64,000 nt of DNA from Syntrophomonadaceae bacterium (GCA_012729835.1 JAAYCK010000098.1:1-64000), one strand, 5' to 3'. Counted from the stretch's first letter, positions 1 through 9,890 are shown. Numbers and translations are program-made. Notes: a model not told the origin generated them from the letters alone.

Positions 1-78
1 ACCGAACACGGCAGTTAAGCTCTCCAGCGCCGATGGTACTGCATTTCAGATGTGGGAGAGTAGGACGTCGCCAGGAAT
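1..78 (+). rRNA. rrf: 5S ribosomal RNA, 3' portion (5' end outside window)
   Basis: Typical 5S 3' half: CCGAACACGGCAGTTAAGCTC...GATGGTACTGC...GTGGGAGAGTAGGACGTCGCCAGGA; followed by a terminator. Confidence 0.93.
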
Positions 79-87
79 TATATTTTA

Positions 88-124
88 TTAGGACCCGGTC
101 TAACCGGGTCCTAATACTTTTTCT
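88..124 (+). terminator. Rho-independent terminator of rRNA operon
   Basis: TTAGGACCCGGT-cta-ACCGGGTCCTAA perfect 12-bp stem, then T-rich tract. Confidence 0.9.
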
Positions 125-405
125 GAAAGCGAGTCACTCGTTAATCAATAATTAGTTATTGTAGATACCATCATATATCAATAGAGTCGGCCAAAGGGCC
201 CAAAATGATACAAAAGACAAAGGTAGAAAACTGCTCGTCAGGAAGAGTGGAGATTGCAGAAAACATATAGCCGCTAAACGCTTGACCACTTGGTCTGACT
301 GTAGCGTTATGAGATAATAATGTATTATCGAGTTTATTTACTTGGCCAATATTATGAGATACAGCATCTGGGAAAACAGTCGAGGGTATGATCGGAGGAT
401 CAATA

Positions 406-1584
406 ATGTATGACTTTGATGAATTGGTGGAGCGAAGAGGGACCAATTGTTTTAAATGGGATGATGTAAAGGACGGTGATTTGCTGCCCATGTGGGTGGC
501 TGACATGGATTTCAAATCGCCGCCGGCCGTAATTGAGGCGCTGGAAGCCAGAGCCCGGCACGGAGTATTTGGCTATTCAGGCTGCTGGAACACTTGGTAC
601 CAGGTGTTGCTGGATTGGATGAAAAAGCGTTATGGTTGGGAAGCCCGGCGCGAGTGGATAGATAACAGTCCCGGGGTGGTAGCTTCTCTTAGTATGTTGG
701 TCAGAGCATATACCCATCCCGGTGATCAGGTTATTATCCAGACCCCGGTCTACTCGCCGTTCTACTCCGTGGTGCGCAGCAATGGATGTCAGTTAATCAG
801 GAATCCACTAATTATGGAAGACGGCAAATATCGGATGGATCTTGATAGCCTGCGGCCAAGGATTACTTCACGGACCAGGGCCATTATACTATGCAGTCCG
901 CATAATCCGGGAGGACGGGTGTGGAGTAGTGATGAGCTGAAGAAGTTGGGAGAGTTCTGCCTGGAGCGGGATATAGTAATGATAAGTGATGAGATACACT
1001 GCGATCTTATTTTCCCAGAGTACCGGCATAACGTGCTGGCTGCCTTATCTCCGGAACTGGAGCAGAATTCGGCGATCGTGAATGCCCCCAGTAAAACCTT
1101 CAATATTGCGGGTATCCAGGCTGCCAGTACCATCATTCCTAATGAAAAGCTGCGTAACGCCTATCGGCATGTCCTTAACAACAGCGGCATTGATATACCA
1201 AATGTATTTGCCGTTACCGCTATGGAAGCCGCCTACACCCATGGCGAAGCGTGGCTCGAGGAGCTAATGATTTATGTGCAGGCCAACTATCGCCTGGTCA
1301 GGTCTTTCATTCAAGAAAGGATTCCGCAAATCAAGGTGATGGAATCTGAGGGTACGTTTTTAGTCTGGCTGGATTGCCGGGACCTGGGTATGGATGATCA
1401 CGAATTGGAGACCTTTTTCCGGGAGCAGGCCAGGCTGATCCTGTCGCCGGGGCATATTTTCGGAGAAGAAGGCCGGGGATTCCAACGTATGAACATCGGC
1501 TGTCCGCGGTCATTGGTGCAGGAAGCCTTGCTGCGCCTGGAGAGCGCGATGAAGAGAATGCAAAGCAAGGGGTGGGGTCAGTGA
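406..1584 (+). CDS. PatB/MalY family PLP-dependent aminotransferase / C-S lyase
   Basis: MYDFDELVERRGTNCFKWD..LPMWVADMDFKSPPAV, SPHNPGGRVW, SDEIHCDL, SKTFNIAG; start set to ATG 406 after GGAGGA. Confidence 0.9.
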   Translation: MYDFDELVERRGTNCFKWDDVKDGDLLPMWVADMDFKSPPAVIEALEARARHGVFGYSGCWNTWYQVLLDWMKKRYGWEARREWIDNSPGVVASLSMLVRAYTHPGDQVIIQTPVYSPFYSVVRSNGCQLIRNPLIMEDGKYRMDLDSLRPRITSRTRAIILCSPHNPGGRVWSSDELKKLGEFCLERDIVMISDEIHCDLIFPEYRHNVLAALSPELEQNSAIVNAPSKTFNIAGIQAASTIIPNEKLRNAYRHVLNNSGIDIPNVFAVTAMEAAYTHGEAWLEELMIYVQANYRLVRSFIQERIPQIKVMESEGTFLVWLDCRDLGMDDHELETFFREQARLILSPGHIFGEEGRGFQRMNIGCPRSLVQEALLRLESAMKRMQSKGWGQ

Positions 1585-2036
1585 TAACCTACATTTCTGG
1601 ACAGGATGAATTATTGGATGCGGTCGAACCATTGTGGTGGAAATTGGTGGAACACCACAAAATGCGTTCGGAACATTTCCGCCAAGAGTTTGAGGCTATT
1701 AATTTCGATATACGGAAAAGGATGCTGGAGGATAAGGCCAGGGACGGCCTGGTTTGGGTAGAAATTGCCCAGGATTATGCCAGCCAGAAGGCAGTTGGTT
1801 ATTGTATCAGCAGCATTAATCGCTATAAACAGGGGGAACTGGAGTCCATTTATGTTGAGAATGAATTCAGGGGAAAGGGAATCGGAGAGAATCTGGTGAA
1901 GCGGTCCCTTAACTGGATGGATGAGCAAGGCTCCTCGGGTAAGACTTTAGTGGTAGCTAAAGGCAACGAAGAAGTATTGGGTTTCTATGCACGATTTGGA
2001 TTCCTACCCCGGCAGATACTCTTAAAACAGACCTGA
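1581..2036 (+). CDS. GNAT family N-acetyltransferase
   Basis: LESIYVENEFRGKGIGENLVKRSLNWM acetyl-CoA binding motif; GTG start. Confidence 0.82.
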   Translation: MITYISGQDELLDAVEPLWWKLVEHHKMRSEHFRQEFEAINFDIRKRMLEDKARDGLVWVEIAQDYASQKAVGYCISSINRYKQGELESIYVENEFRGKGIGENLVKRSLNWMDEQGSSGKTLVVAKGNEEVLGFYARFGFLPRQILLKQT

Positions 2037-2273
2037 TCAGCATAGCAGGTATTACTAGTTCATCTCCACTTTGATCTCGTTAGACTTGACACTTCGCCAG
2101 CATTGAACAGGGATACTGCCATATTGAGAAGTTGACCAATCTGGAGATGCTCCCGCCATTTGGTTTCACCTTCTTTTGTTTCCCGGTTAAGATCAAGGGG
2201 GCATCGGGAGGATGGATACGGGCGGTAGCCCAGCTGGAAGATTAGAATAGCAATAATATTCAATACTACATGG

Positions 2274-2314
2274 AGATAACCGCCTAAGCTGAAAGCAGAC
2301 GGTTATCTTTTTTT
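2274..2314 (+). terminator. Rho-independent terminator
   Basis: AGATAACCG ... CGGTTATCT stem followed by T6. Confidence 0.75.
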
Positions 2315-2354
2315 GATGCCGCGAATGAATAACGAGAGGCGGATGGTCGGGATG

Positions 2355-2573
2355 AAAGAAAGGTTATTTGAAAAAATGGATGGGGGCAGGATCGAATATG
2401 TCGATAAGGCGGTTGACGCAGTGGGTATAACCTGGAAACCACATCCCATCTACGCGGGTGTCAGCCTTAAAACCCTTATCGATTTCGAAGAGGCAGGCGG
2501 CAGATTTAGCTCTTTGTTGGTCAGGTTGCAGGCAGGCAGCGAGATCGGGGAACACATCCATGACACACTATAG
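2355..2573 (+). pseudogene. Truncated cupin-domain protein (N-terminal part only)
   Basis: WKPHPIYAGVSLKTLI..GGRFSSLLVRLQAGSEIGEHIHD then stop; the second half of the cupin barrel is missing. Confidence 0.55.
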
Positions 2574-2582
2574 GAGAGACAA

Positions 2583-3392
2583 TTATATAGCAAAATCTTT
2601 TCGTTGGTAAAGCAGATAAGTCAGAGCTATAGCTGCCAGGTTGATTACTATTATTAACAGTAAGTAATTACTGGCTATGTTCTCATGGATCAGGATGTCC
2701 ACCGCGTCCACATATTTAAACGGACTCAAGAATTTAAGGAAATCCAAACGGGCAGATAAAGCTGAGGCTATACCCAAGAAATAGGTGATTAGTACCACAG
2801 CCAGGGCTGCGGGAGTAAGTGGGCGGTTGCCCCGGGCTAAAGCCGATAACAGATATCCGATGGAGGCAAAGGTCAGATGCAATAAAAACGAGCCTGCGGA
2901 AAGCAGAAGGAATACCTTTAGACTGAAATCCTGAGTCTTTACTGCCACCAGAGTTATATACATGATAAATGTAATCAGTAGATTAAATATAAGAACCAGG
3001 ATCACAATTGCCAGGAGTTTTGCGCTTACTATCTTCCACCGGCTGATCGGTCGTGATAAAAGAAATTCAATGGTTTTTTCGCTTTCTTCCTTGGCAAGCA
3101 TGGCTGAAGACAATAATATAGCATAGATGCTGCCGAATAGAGTGACGGTAGTATACTGGTTGGCAGCGTAGTACCCGAGGAGATCAGTCATGGATATCTT
3201 CTCCAGGCCAAAAGCCAGCAACACCCCGCGCGGCAGGCTGCTCATCACTTTCTCCAGAGTTGCGGCTTGTCGGGCTAGAGAGGGGAAGAAAACCATGACC
3301 AGAATACCCAGGCCAGCCAGAATCATTGTCCAAATGATTAAATTGCTTATATTGATCCGGAGCTCTCTTGGCAGGATGTTCATATCATTCAT
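2583..3392 (-). CDS. ABC-2 type transporter permease
   Basis: Multi-TM protein; EESEKTIEFLLSRPISRWKIVSAKL; overlaps upstream ATPase gene. Confidence 0.85.
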   Translation of the reverse strand: MNDMNILPRELRINISNLIIWTMILAGLGILVMVFFPSLARQAATLEKVMSSLPRGVLLAFGLEKISMTDLLGYYAANQYTTVTLFGSIYAILLSSAMLAKEESEKTIEFLLSRPISRWKIVSAKLLAIVILVLIFNLLITFIMYITLVAVKTQDFSLKVFLLLSAGSFLLHLTFASIGYLLSALARGNRPLTPAALAVVLITYFLGIASALSARLDFLKFLSPFKYVDAVDILIHENIASNYLLLIIVINLAAIALTYLLYQRKDFAI

Positions 3393-4266
3393 CCTCATTC
3401 CTGTAGTAATGCAGAAAAACCTCTTCCAAAGATGGCTCTTCGATAAGTACATTGTTAATCGGAGACTTAGCCAGCACCTCTAATAAGCTTTTGCTTTTTC
3501 CGTTAAACATAAATTTATGATGAGTCCCGACCCTTTGACTGTTGGCTATTCCAGGCAGGGTTAGTGATGGGATATTTTCTGACTCGTATTCAAGGGTAAT
3601 GGTTTTGATTAATGTTCGGCGCAGATCGTCCACATTTTCTACGGCAATGATCCGGCCCTGTTTTATGATTGCTACCTGGCTGCATAGCTTTTGTACCTCT
3701 CCCAGGGCATGAGAAGAGAAGAAGATGGTCGCTCGTTCATTTTCTTCTTTGATCACTTCAAAGAAGATGTTCTGCATTAGCGGATCGAGACCGCTGGTGG
3801 CTTCATCCAGAATTAGCAGGCGGGGCTGATGCAGGAGAGCTTGTATGATGGCGACTTTTCGCTTATTGCCAAAGGAGAGCTGATCGATGCGTTTGGCGGG
3901 GTCCAGATCGAAGCGCTCGACCAGGTGGCTTAGCCTCCTGGTAGGATGGCCGGGATAGAATGAGGCGCTGTATTTTAGTAAAGCCTGTACAGTCATATCT
4001 CCGTAGTAATTGACCTCCGCTGGAACATAACCGGTTATCAGGCGAATTTCACGAGACTGTTTGATGATATCCATCCCCAGAATTTGCCCCGATCCCCGGC
4101 TGGGCCAAATGAGATTCAAGAGGGTGCGGATGGTGGTTGATTTGCCAGCGCCGTTGGGACCGATAAAACCGAAGATCAGGCCTTCTTCCACCGTCAGATC
4201 CAGGTCTACGATACCTGGCTGGCGGCCATAGTATTTAGTAAGCTTACGGGTCTCTATCGCCTTCAA
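3385..4266 (-). CDS. ABC transporter ATP-binding protein
   Basis: Walker A GPNGAGKST, Walker B LLILDEATSGLDP, signature LSFGNKRK. Confidence 0.95.
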   Translation of the reverse strand: MKAIETRKLTKYYGRQPGIVDLDLTVEEGLIFGFIGPNGAGKSTTIRTLLNLIWPSRGSGQILGMDIIKQSREIRLITGYVPAEVNYYGDMTVQALLKYSASFYPGHPTRRLSHLVERFDLDPAKRIDQLSFGNKRKVAIIQALLHQPRLLILDEATSGLDPLMQNIFFEVIKEENERATIFFSSHALGEVQKLCSQVAIIKQGRIIAVENVDDLRRTLIKTITLEYESENIPSLTLPGIANSQRVGTHHKFMFNGKSKSLLEVLAKSPINNVLIEEPSLEEVFLHYYRNEDE

Positions 4267-4430
4267 TACAGGGAGCCTCCCGATTTTTATCCTTATGGCT
4301 TATTATTGAGGTAAAGAGAGGAAGCTATACGTTGGCAAGGATAAAAGTTCTAGTCGCACAAGATAGGCGAGAAAATAGGAAATATAGTATAATCATGGAA
4401 ACAAAGTGGGGAATATGGAGGGGAATAAAA

Positions 4431-4940
4431 GTGAATATGTCCTATAAAGGGTGGTTATCTGTTGCTCTGAAGGTAGTAGGAGTTCTCACCCTGGTTAACG
4501 GAATCGTCCAGGCGATCGTTACCTGGGGGAGCGCACCGGCGGTCGGGGGTATGATACCGCCTCTTGCCTTCTTGAGCAGTATGGTCGTTCCTATTGTAAT
4601 GATGGGCGCCGGACTATATCTGATCATGGGGACCCATGGTCTGGTGGAGAGAATCTCTATCGAGGAAGATGAAAATGCGTTTGCCAGTTGGTTTATGCTG
4701 GCCATGAAGGTGCTTGGTGTGGTATTAATCGTGGAAGCCTTGCCCTACGCGTGCCGGATAGTCTCCAATGCTATTCAGATATATAGTATCAGTCCGGCAT
4801 GGAGCACCGAGATGCAGAATCGGTTCATTTTTGAAAATCTCTTATCCACCCTGGTTAAAGCAGCTCTTGGCTGCTATTTGCTGGTTGGCGGCAAGTGGGT
4901 CCAGCAGCTGGCTTTCCCACCGGTGAAAGAAATGGAATAG
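4431..4940 (+). CDS. Hypothetical membrane protein
   Basis: Several hydrophobic segments; RBS-like GGAGGGG upstream of GTG/ATG. Confidence 0.65.
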   Translation: MNMSYKGWLSVALKVVGVLTLVNGIVQAIVTWGSAPAVGGMIPPLAFLSSMVVPIVMMGAGLYLIMGTHGLVERISIEEDENAFASWFMLAMKVLGVVLIVEALPYACRIVSNAIQIYSISPAWSTEMQNRFIFENLLSTLVKAALGCYLLVGGKWVQQLAFPPVKEME

Positions 4941-4942
4941 AT

Positions 4943-4965
4943 AACCGGAGGCCAGGCCTCCGGTT
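4943..4965. terminator. Inverted repeat between convergent genes, possible terminator
   Basis: AACCGGAGGCC-a-GGCCTCCGGTT, 11-bp arms; T-tract weak on both sides. Confidence 0.5.
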
Positions 4966-5000
4966 AAACTTATCAAAAAAGTAGCAGACCAAGTAGTATA

Positions 5001-6755
5001 CTATATGCTGAATCCTGGCAGCTTGAGGTCGTACTTTTTTAGTACACTGAGCAGACGGTTATTGCTGAGGGCTGGTTTAATCTCTACGCTGCGGGCTTTT
5101 CCGGCTAATTGATCCAATTTGCGGATGAATTTCAACATGATTTTATCCGAGGAAAAGGTCAGCTCTTCAATATTTATGCGTATGTTCTGATACCAGCCGG
5201 GGACATTGCAGTAAAGGGTTTTGAAGGTCTCACTCAGGGCAAAGTCATTCAGGTAGCCCTTAAGGTTCACGATAAAGGTCCCTTCCTGCTCAGTCATTTC
5301 AATATCGATCAACTTCTCGCTGGAGAGGTATTTTAACTTGCGCAGCTTGAAGGTTCCGATGCTTTTGGAAAGGCTTTTGCGCCAGCCCGGTAGTACATCC
5401 GCGCGGGATATATTCTGCAGATACTTGTAGTACCAGCGATTATCCTGATCCCAGCGCCGGGAGAGCCAATAGCCCACAGCCCGAAAGGCAACGGACTGGA
5501 AGCCGGTAATTCTTATATTCTGCAGTATGCTGCCAAAGGTATAGAAACGCTTGAAGGCGGATATGGTAGCGGTCTGCAGTTCATAGGGAGTCATCAAGGC
5601 CGGCTGGAACACTACATGATGAGCATCATAAAGATTCCAGTCCCGGGAGAGCAGGCGGTCGGCCTCAGCCAGTTCGTCAAAGGTGCGTGAGCCTGGCAGC
5701 GGGGTCAGGATCATGAACTGAACAGTATCGATACGGTTACGGCGGGCAAAGGCCAGGGTATCTTCGATGGTCTCCACGGTATCATTATCAGCACCAAAGA
5801 CGAACATCCCATGCACCATTATGCCAAAGTCATGAAATCGCTTGATGCAGAACTCGATATCCTCTACATCCTGTTTCTTGTTGAAACTCTGCAGAGTCTT
5901 GGGGTTTATCGACTCCAGTCCGACAAAAACGGTGCGGCATCCGCTATCCCGCATCAGTTTTAACAGCTCTTCATCACGTGCGGCATCAGTCCTAACCTGG
6001 GCGCACCACCAGGAAGGCCGGATATTCCTCTCTATCATCTGCTGCATCAATTCTTTGGACCGGCGCGGGTTGGCAGTAAAGTTATCATCAATAAAGAAGA
6101 CCTTTTTGCCTTTGTAGGGCACCAGTTCCTCCAGGACCGACTCGGTTTCCAGGCAGCGATATTTCCGCCCGAACATGGAGGTCACACTGCAGAAGGTGCA
6201 GTCAAAAGGACAGCCACGGGAAGTTGCAACGGGGTAGGTACTCATCTTCAAGCCCTTGAATAGCGAAAGGTCAGGAAAGGGAACCCGGTTGATGTCCACC
6301 CAGTCGGGACGGGGATTATGGACGATCCCGTCTTCGCCGCGATATGATACGCCAGGTATGTCCGACAGGGATTTGCCTTGCTCGATACAATCAACCAGAT
6401 CCATAAAGGTGAGATCGGCCTCGCCACGACAAACATAATCGCAATGCTCCAGGGCCTCATCTGCCAGAAAAGTTACATGCGCGCCGCCCATTATGACCGG
6501 TTTGCCCTGGCTGCGTGCGAAATCAGCCAGGTGATAGGCCTCCACTACTGTTGAAGTAGTAGTGGATATCGCCACCAGGTCAGCGTTGCTGATATGAGAT
6601 AGACTGATATCCCGGCGTGAACCCATAATCAATTCGACCTGATGGCCGGCATTTTTTAGCAGGGTCCCCAGAATGGGCAGCCCTAAACGTGGCATGTTGA
6701 CGGTGCTGAATACATGCTTACCCGGGGACTTGGGTTCTATCATGATTACTTTCAT
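5001..6755 (-). CDS. B12-binding domain radical SAM protein with C-terminal STAS-like region
   Basis: SRGCPFDCTFCSV radical SAM CxxxCxxC; N-terminal cobalamin-binding-like fold (PKSPGKHVFS..MPRLGLPILGTLL); GLESINPKTL. Confidence 0.88.
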   Translation of the reverse strand: MKVIMIEPKSPGKHVFSTVNMPRLGLPILGTLLKNAGHQVELIMGSRRDISLSHISNADLVAISTTTSTVVEAYHLADFARSQGKPVIMGGAHVTFLADEALEHCDYVCRGEADLTFMDLVDCIEQGKSLSDIPGVSYRGEDGIVHNPRPDWVDINRVPFPDLSLFKGLKMSTYPVATSRGCPFDCTFCSVTSMFGRKYRCLETESVLEELVPYKGKKVFFIDDNFTANPRRSKELMQQMIERNIRPSWWCAQVRTDAARDEELLKLMRDSGCRTVFVGLESINPKTLQSFNKKQDVEDIEFCIKRFHDFGIMVHGMFVFGADNDTVETIEDTLAFARRNRIDTVQFMILTPLPGSRTFDELAEADRLLSRDWNLYDAHHVVFQPALMTPYELQTATISAFKRFYTFGSILQNIRITGFQSVAFRAVGYWLSRRWDQDNRWYYKYLQNISRADVLPGWRKSLSKSIGTFKLRKLKYLSSEKLIDIEMTEQEGTFIVNLKGYLNDFALSETFKTLYCNVPGWYQNIRINIEELTFSSDKIMLKFIRKLDQLAGKARSVEIKPALSNNRLLSVLKKYDLKLPGFSI

Positions 6756-6919
6756 TTTATGTTAGCTCCCTTCGTTAACGCTTTATACCAAGTGGCAACA
6801 CATAGTATTTAAAACTATGTGAAGCATAATACAATACTATTACATGGGTTTATGAATTGCAATAGTTAACTTTTTTTGTTTTAATCAAATATAAGAACCT
6901 TTGAAACGGAGGCATTTTA

Positions 6920-7543
6920 ATGTTCAACCACAATGAACTGAGCCGGATCATCGATGAGGTCTTGTTGTTCGAGGAGGTACCCTTGAACGATATCCCGGAT
7001 ATCGACCTGTACGTAGACCAGGTCAACGCCTTTATCGATAAGAAGTTGGCCCATCTGAAACGGCATGATAAAGACAAGTTGCTGACCAAGACCATGATCA
7101 ACAACTATACCAAGGCTGGATTGCTCATGCCCCCCAATAAGAAAAAATACAGCCGGGAGCATATTGCCCTGCTGATCCTGGTTTATAGTTCCAAGCATAT
7201 TTTATCCATAAATGATATTTCTATGTTGTTTGGACCGCTGTTAAACCCGGGAGAGGGCAAGGCCGGATACAGCGCCAAGGGTATCGCCGCTTCTGTCGAC
7301 CAGATCTATAGCCTGACCCAGGCTATTAATCATGATCATTCTACGGATTTTAATTCGCTGTGTGCCAGCAAGATGGAAAGCATACAGAAGATGGCCGCGG
7401 ACATGGGCTGTGGAGATCTGGAACAGGTAGAATGGTTTCTCATGGTGATGTTCCTGGTATCCCAGGCAGCATTGCAGAAGCGCCTGGCCGAGAAGATAAT
7501 AGATGAGTATTTTAAGAAAGAGGGTCCCCACAAGGGTAAGTAA
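6920..7543 (+). CDS. DUF1836-type HTH-containing protein
   Basis: LLTKTMINNYTKAGLLMPPNKKKYSREHIALLILVYSSKHILSINDI pattern; RBS ACGGAGGC. Confidence 0.7.
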   Translation: MFNHNELSRIIDEVLLFEEVPLNDIPDIDLYVDQVNAFIDKKLAHLKRHDKDKLLTKTMINNYTKAGLLMPPNKKKYSREHIALLILVYSSKHILSINDISMLFGPLLNPGEGKAGYSAKGIAASVDQIYSLTQAINHDHSTDFNSLCASKMESIQKMAADMGCGDLEQVEWFLMVMFLVSQAALQKRLAEKIIDEYFKKEGPHKGK

Positions 7544-7546
7544 TGG

Positions 7547-8620
7547 TCATGCTTCGGATTTGTCTTTGGAAGCAAATCGGGAAAAACCCATAGCGACAAA
7601 GGCAAGTAGAGCAGTTGCACTAACAAATACAAGAAAATAGGTCCATTTAGGTAGGGCCGGAGTAGCCAGCTTGGCTTTCTTTGGCGCGGGCTCTTCCTGT
7701 ACTTCGTTAATCGAGGGTGAATGGCTCAAACCATAATCCAACAGTTCGGCGGAGTCTTTCCATACTCCGTCCTGCGTGGAGTTTAATACTACGGCATAAG
7801 CCTGGGCTTGCTTCCGGTGTGCTGAGGATACCAGACAATAACCGGCTTCATCGGTGTGACCGGTTTTGATACCGGCAGCATCAGCCATGAAAAAGGGACT
7901 GTTTTTATCCAGCAGCTTGTTAGTATTGACCCAAACCACAGCCTGGCCGGTGGCTTTATCGCTCCTGCCGGCCGGGGAATAAGACGGGGTAGCTACTACC
8001 TCCCGGAGGAAGGGGTCTTTCATCGCCGTCATGGTGATCAACATAAGATCCCGTGCGGTGGAATAATGTTCTGGTTCAGGCAGGCCATGAGGATTGATAA
8101 AATGCGAATTCTTGGCGCCCAACTCCTGGGCGCGCTGATTCATCATCCAGCTGAATTCACCCAGGGCTTCCTGCTCGCTCATCGTTAAATCCGGATTGGC
8201 TTTTCTGGCCAGGTTAACCGCAATAGTCATGGCGGCGTCATTACCTGATCGCAGCAATAGACCATACAGCAAATCCCGCATAGTGATGGATTCTCCCGGC
8301 ACCAGACCACACCTGCCCGATGCGGCCGGGACCATATTAACCTCCGGCCCTGCAGTCACCGTCTGATTAAGGTTACAGTTCTCCACCGCCAGCAACGCAG
8401 TCAGGATTTTGGTAGTACTAGCCGGATACATCCGGTCCTGTTCGTTTTTCTTGTATAATATATGCCCGGCCTGATCCGCAACCATAGCCGCCTGGGACTC
8501 GATAAATGGAGCAGACGACTGGTTTGCTCCGGCAGTATCTGCAGCTAAGGGAACTCCCACTGCCGACAACAGGAGTGCGACCAGCACGAGTCCAACCCCG
8601 ATATTTCTGCTCTTGAGCAT
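7547..8620 (-). CDS. D-alanyl-D-alanine carboxypeptidase (DacF/PBP5 family)
   Basis: Signal peptide; SxxK in PASTTKILT, SGN in LRSGNDAA, KTG in GIKTGHTDEAGYC; C-terminal TM. Confidence 0.93.
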   Translation of the reverse strand: MLKSRNIGVGLVLVALLLSAVGVPLAADTAGANQSSAPFIESQAAMVADQAGHILYKKNEQDRMYPASTTKILTALLAVENCNLNQTVTAGPEVNMVPAASGRCGLVPGESITMRDLLYGLLLRSGNDAAMTIAVNLARKANPDLTMSEQEALGEFSWMMNQRAQELGAKNSHFINPHGLPEPEHYSTARDLMLITMTAMKDPFLREVVATPSYSPAGRSDKATGQAVVWVNTNKLLDKNSPFFMADAAGIKTGHTDEAGYCLVSSAHRKQAQAYAVVLNSTQDGVWKDSAELLDYGLSHSPSINEVQEEPAPKKAKLATPALPKWTYFLVFVSATALLAFVAMGFSRFASKDKSEA

Positions 8621-8817
8621 TAGTGCTTCCTCCCCAATCTGGTACAAACCATATCCTGCTCATTTTACCACTCCAGCTGATTTCTTGTATAGAGATACAT
8701 GATGAGAGGCGCCGCTTTGGTTTATTTTCGATAATTCTTGACTAAAGCAGGAGAAACTATGACACTAGACGTATTACTATAGCAAAACATACAGTTTTCA
8801 ACGATATGGAGGAGAAT

Positions 8818-9714
8818 ATGGAAAAGCCGAAGCGATGGACAGATTATTCGGAGGATGAGATCCTGCAGGCCAATATCGAAAAATATGATCAGGAGCATAT
8901 CATCAGCTTCTATCAAGATTTTGAGGAGCCCCGCTATTCATACATAGAATACGAAATCATTTTCAAGGCAGTGCTCGACCATCTAGCCGCCAAACTCGAC
9001 CGGCCGGTAAGCGCAGTAGATATGTGCGGCGGTGCAGGCAAGGCAGCCTTTGTCCTAAAGGGTTGTGACCCGGCTTGTCAAGCCACCCTGGTCGACTGTT
9101 CGGACAAGATGCTGGATATAGCACGCGACCGCATCCAGAGACAGAAGATTGAGGGTATCGACGTGGTCCTGGGAGATGCCTTCTCCTTTCTAAATCAGGA
9201 AAAGAAATATGATCTTATTGTTTTCTCATCGGCAGTCCATCATTTTAAAGAACCGGTAAAACTTCTCCAGACCGCGGCGGGATGCCTGACCGAACAGGGG
9301 TTGATCGTAACTATTGCTGATCCTACCACCCTTACCAAGTCCAGACGCTATAAGTTTTTCGAATTTATGCTCAGCAATTCCGATATAAAAAAGATGAAGC
9401 TGAAGCGCATGTTTAAACCGAAGACCGATGAGATAGAAGACGAGGACTTTGATCTGGCAGAGTACCAGACCTTCACCGGGATAAACGATGTCAAGCTGGC
9501 CGGGGAGTTGAAGGAGGTCGGTCTGCACCCTGTGGTGCACCTGCGCTATCCTGCCGGTGAACCCTATATGACCAAGATCATGCCATGGATCGGCCTGTGC
9601 TGGGCTTTCAGCATGATCATCAGTCCTCAGGCCCCGCAGGACAACCAGCTGGAGATCCAGCGCCTGAAGCAGACTATCAAACAGGAGATGCCCTTCCGGT
9701 TTAAGTATTTGTAG
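8818..9714 (+). CDS. Class I SAM-dependent methyltransferase
   Basis: VDMCGGAGKAAFVL..ATLVDCSDKMLDIARDRI..VVLGDAFSF; RBS GGAGGAG before ATG 8818. Confidence 0.85.
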   Translation: MEKPKRWTDYSEDEILQANIEKYDQEHIISFYQDFEEPRYSYIEYEIIFKAVLDHLAAKLDRPVSAVDMCGGAGKAAFVLKGCDPACQATLVDCSDKMLDIARDRIQRQKIEGIDVVLGDAFSFLNQEKKYDLIVFSSAVHHFKEPVKLLQTAAGCLTEQGLIVTIADPTTLTKSRRYKFFEFMLSNSDIKKMKLKRMFKPKTDEIEDEDFDLAEYQTFTGINDVKLAGELKEVGLHPVVHLRYPAGEPYMTKIMPWIGLCWAFSMIISPQAPQDNQLEIQRLKQTIKQEMPFRFKYL

Positions 9715-9749
9715 AAACAAGAGCTGCCCCATTCTTTGAAAGATCGCTA

Positions 9750-9778
9750 TTGACAAAAATTAGATGGCCGGTTAAATT
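9750..9778 (+). promoter_or_regulatory. Sigma-A-like promoter of trp operon
   Basis: TTGACA (9750-9755), 17-nt spacer, TAAATT (9773-9778). Confidence 0.7.
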
Positions 9779-9800
9779 AATAATAGACAATTCTATATGA

Positions 9801-9842
9801 CGAGATGAGATTAGATGAGTAGAGGAGAACGAGACGAGATGA
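9801..9842 (+). promoter_or_regulatory. Putative TRAP (MtrB) RNA-binding site in trp leader
   Basis: Nine GAG/TAG triplets mostly spaced by 2-3 nt: 9801, 9806, 9811, 9816, 9821, 9824, 9830, 9835, 9840. Confidence 0.85.
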
Positions 9843-9861
9843 GCAGGTTGAAGTCATTTCT

Positions 9862-9890
9862 GACCAGCACATTATCGTGTGCTGGTTTTT
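9862..9890 (+). terminator. trp leader attenuator (intrinsic terminator)
   Basis: ACCAGCACA-TTATCG-TGTGCTGGT 9-bp stem followed by T-run. Confidence 0.85.

Noticed and set aside
171-515. 114-aa minus-strand ORF overlapping the start of the aminotransferase gene
   Set aside because: Overlaps a well-supported CDS and has no family resemblance I can name; 171-400 could hold a remnant but evidence is too weak.
2060-2263. 67-aa minus-strand ORF (..NRETKEGETKWREHLQIGQLLNMAVSLFNAGEVSS..)
   Set aside because: Protein-like enough to suggest a decayed recombinase/transposase fragment, but no motif supports that; a BLASTX would decide.
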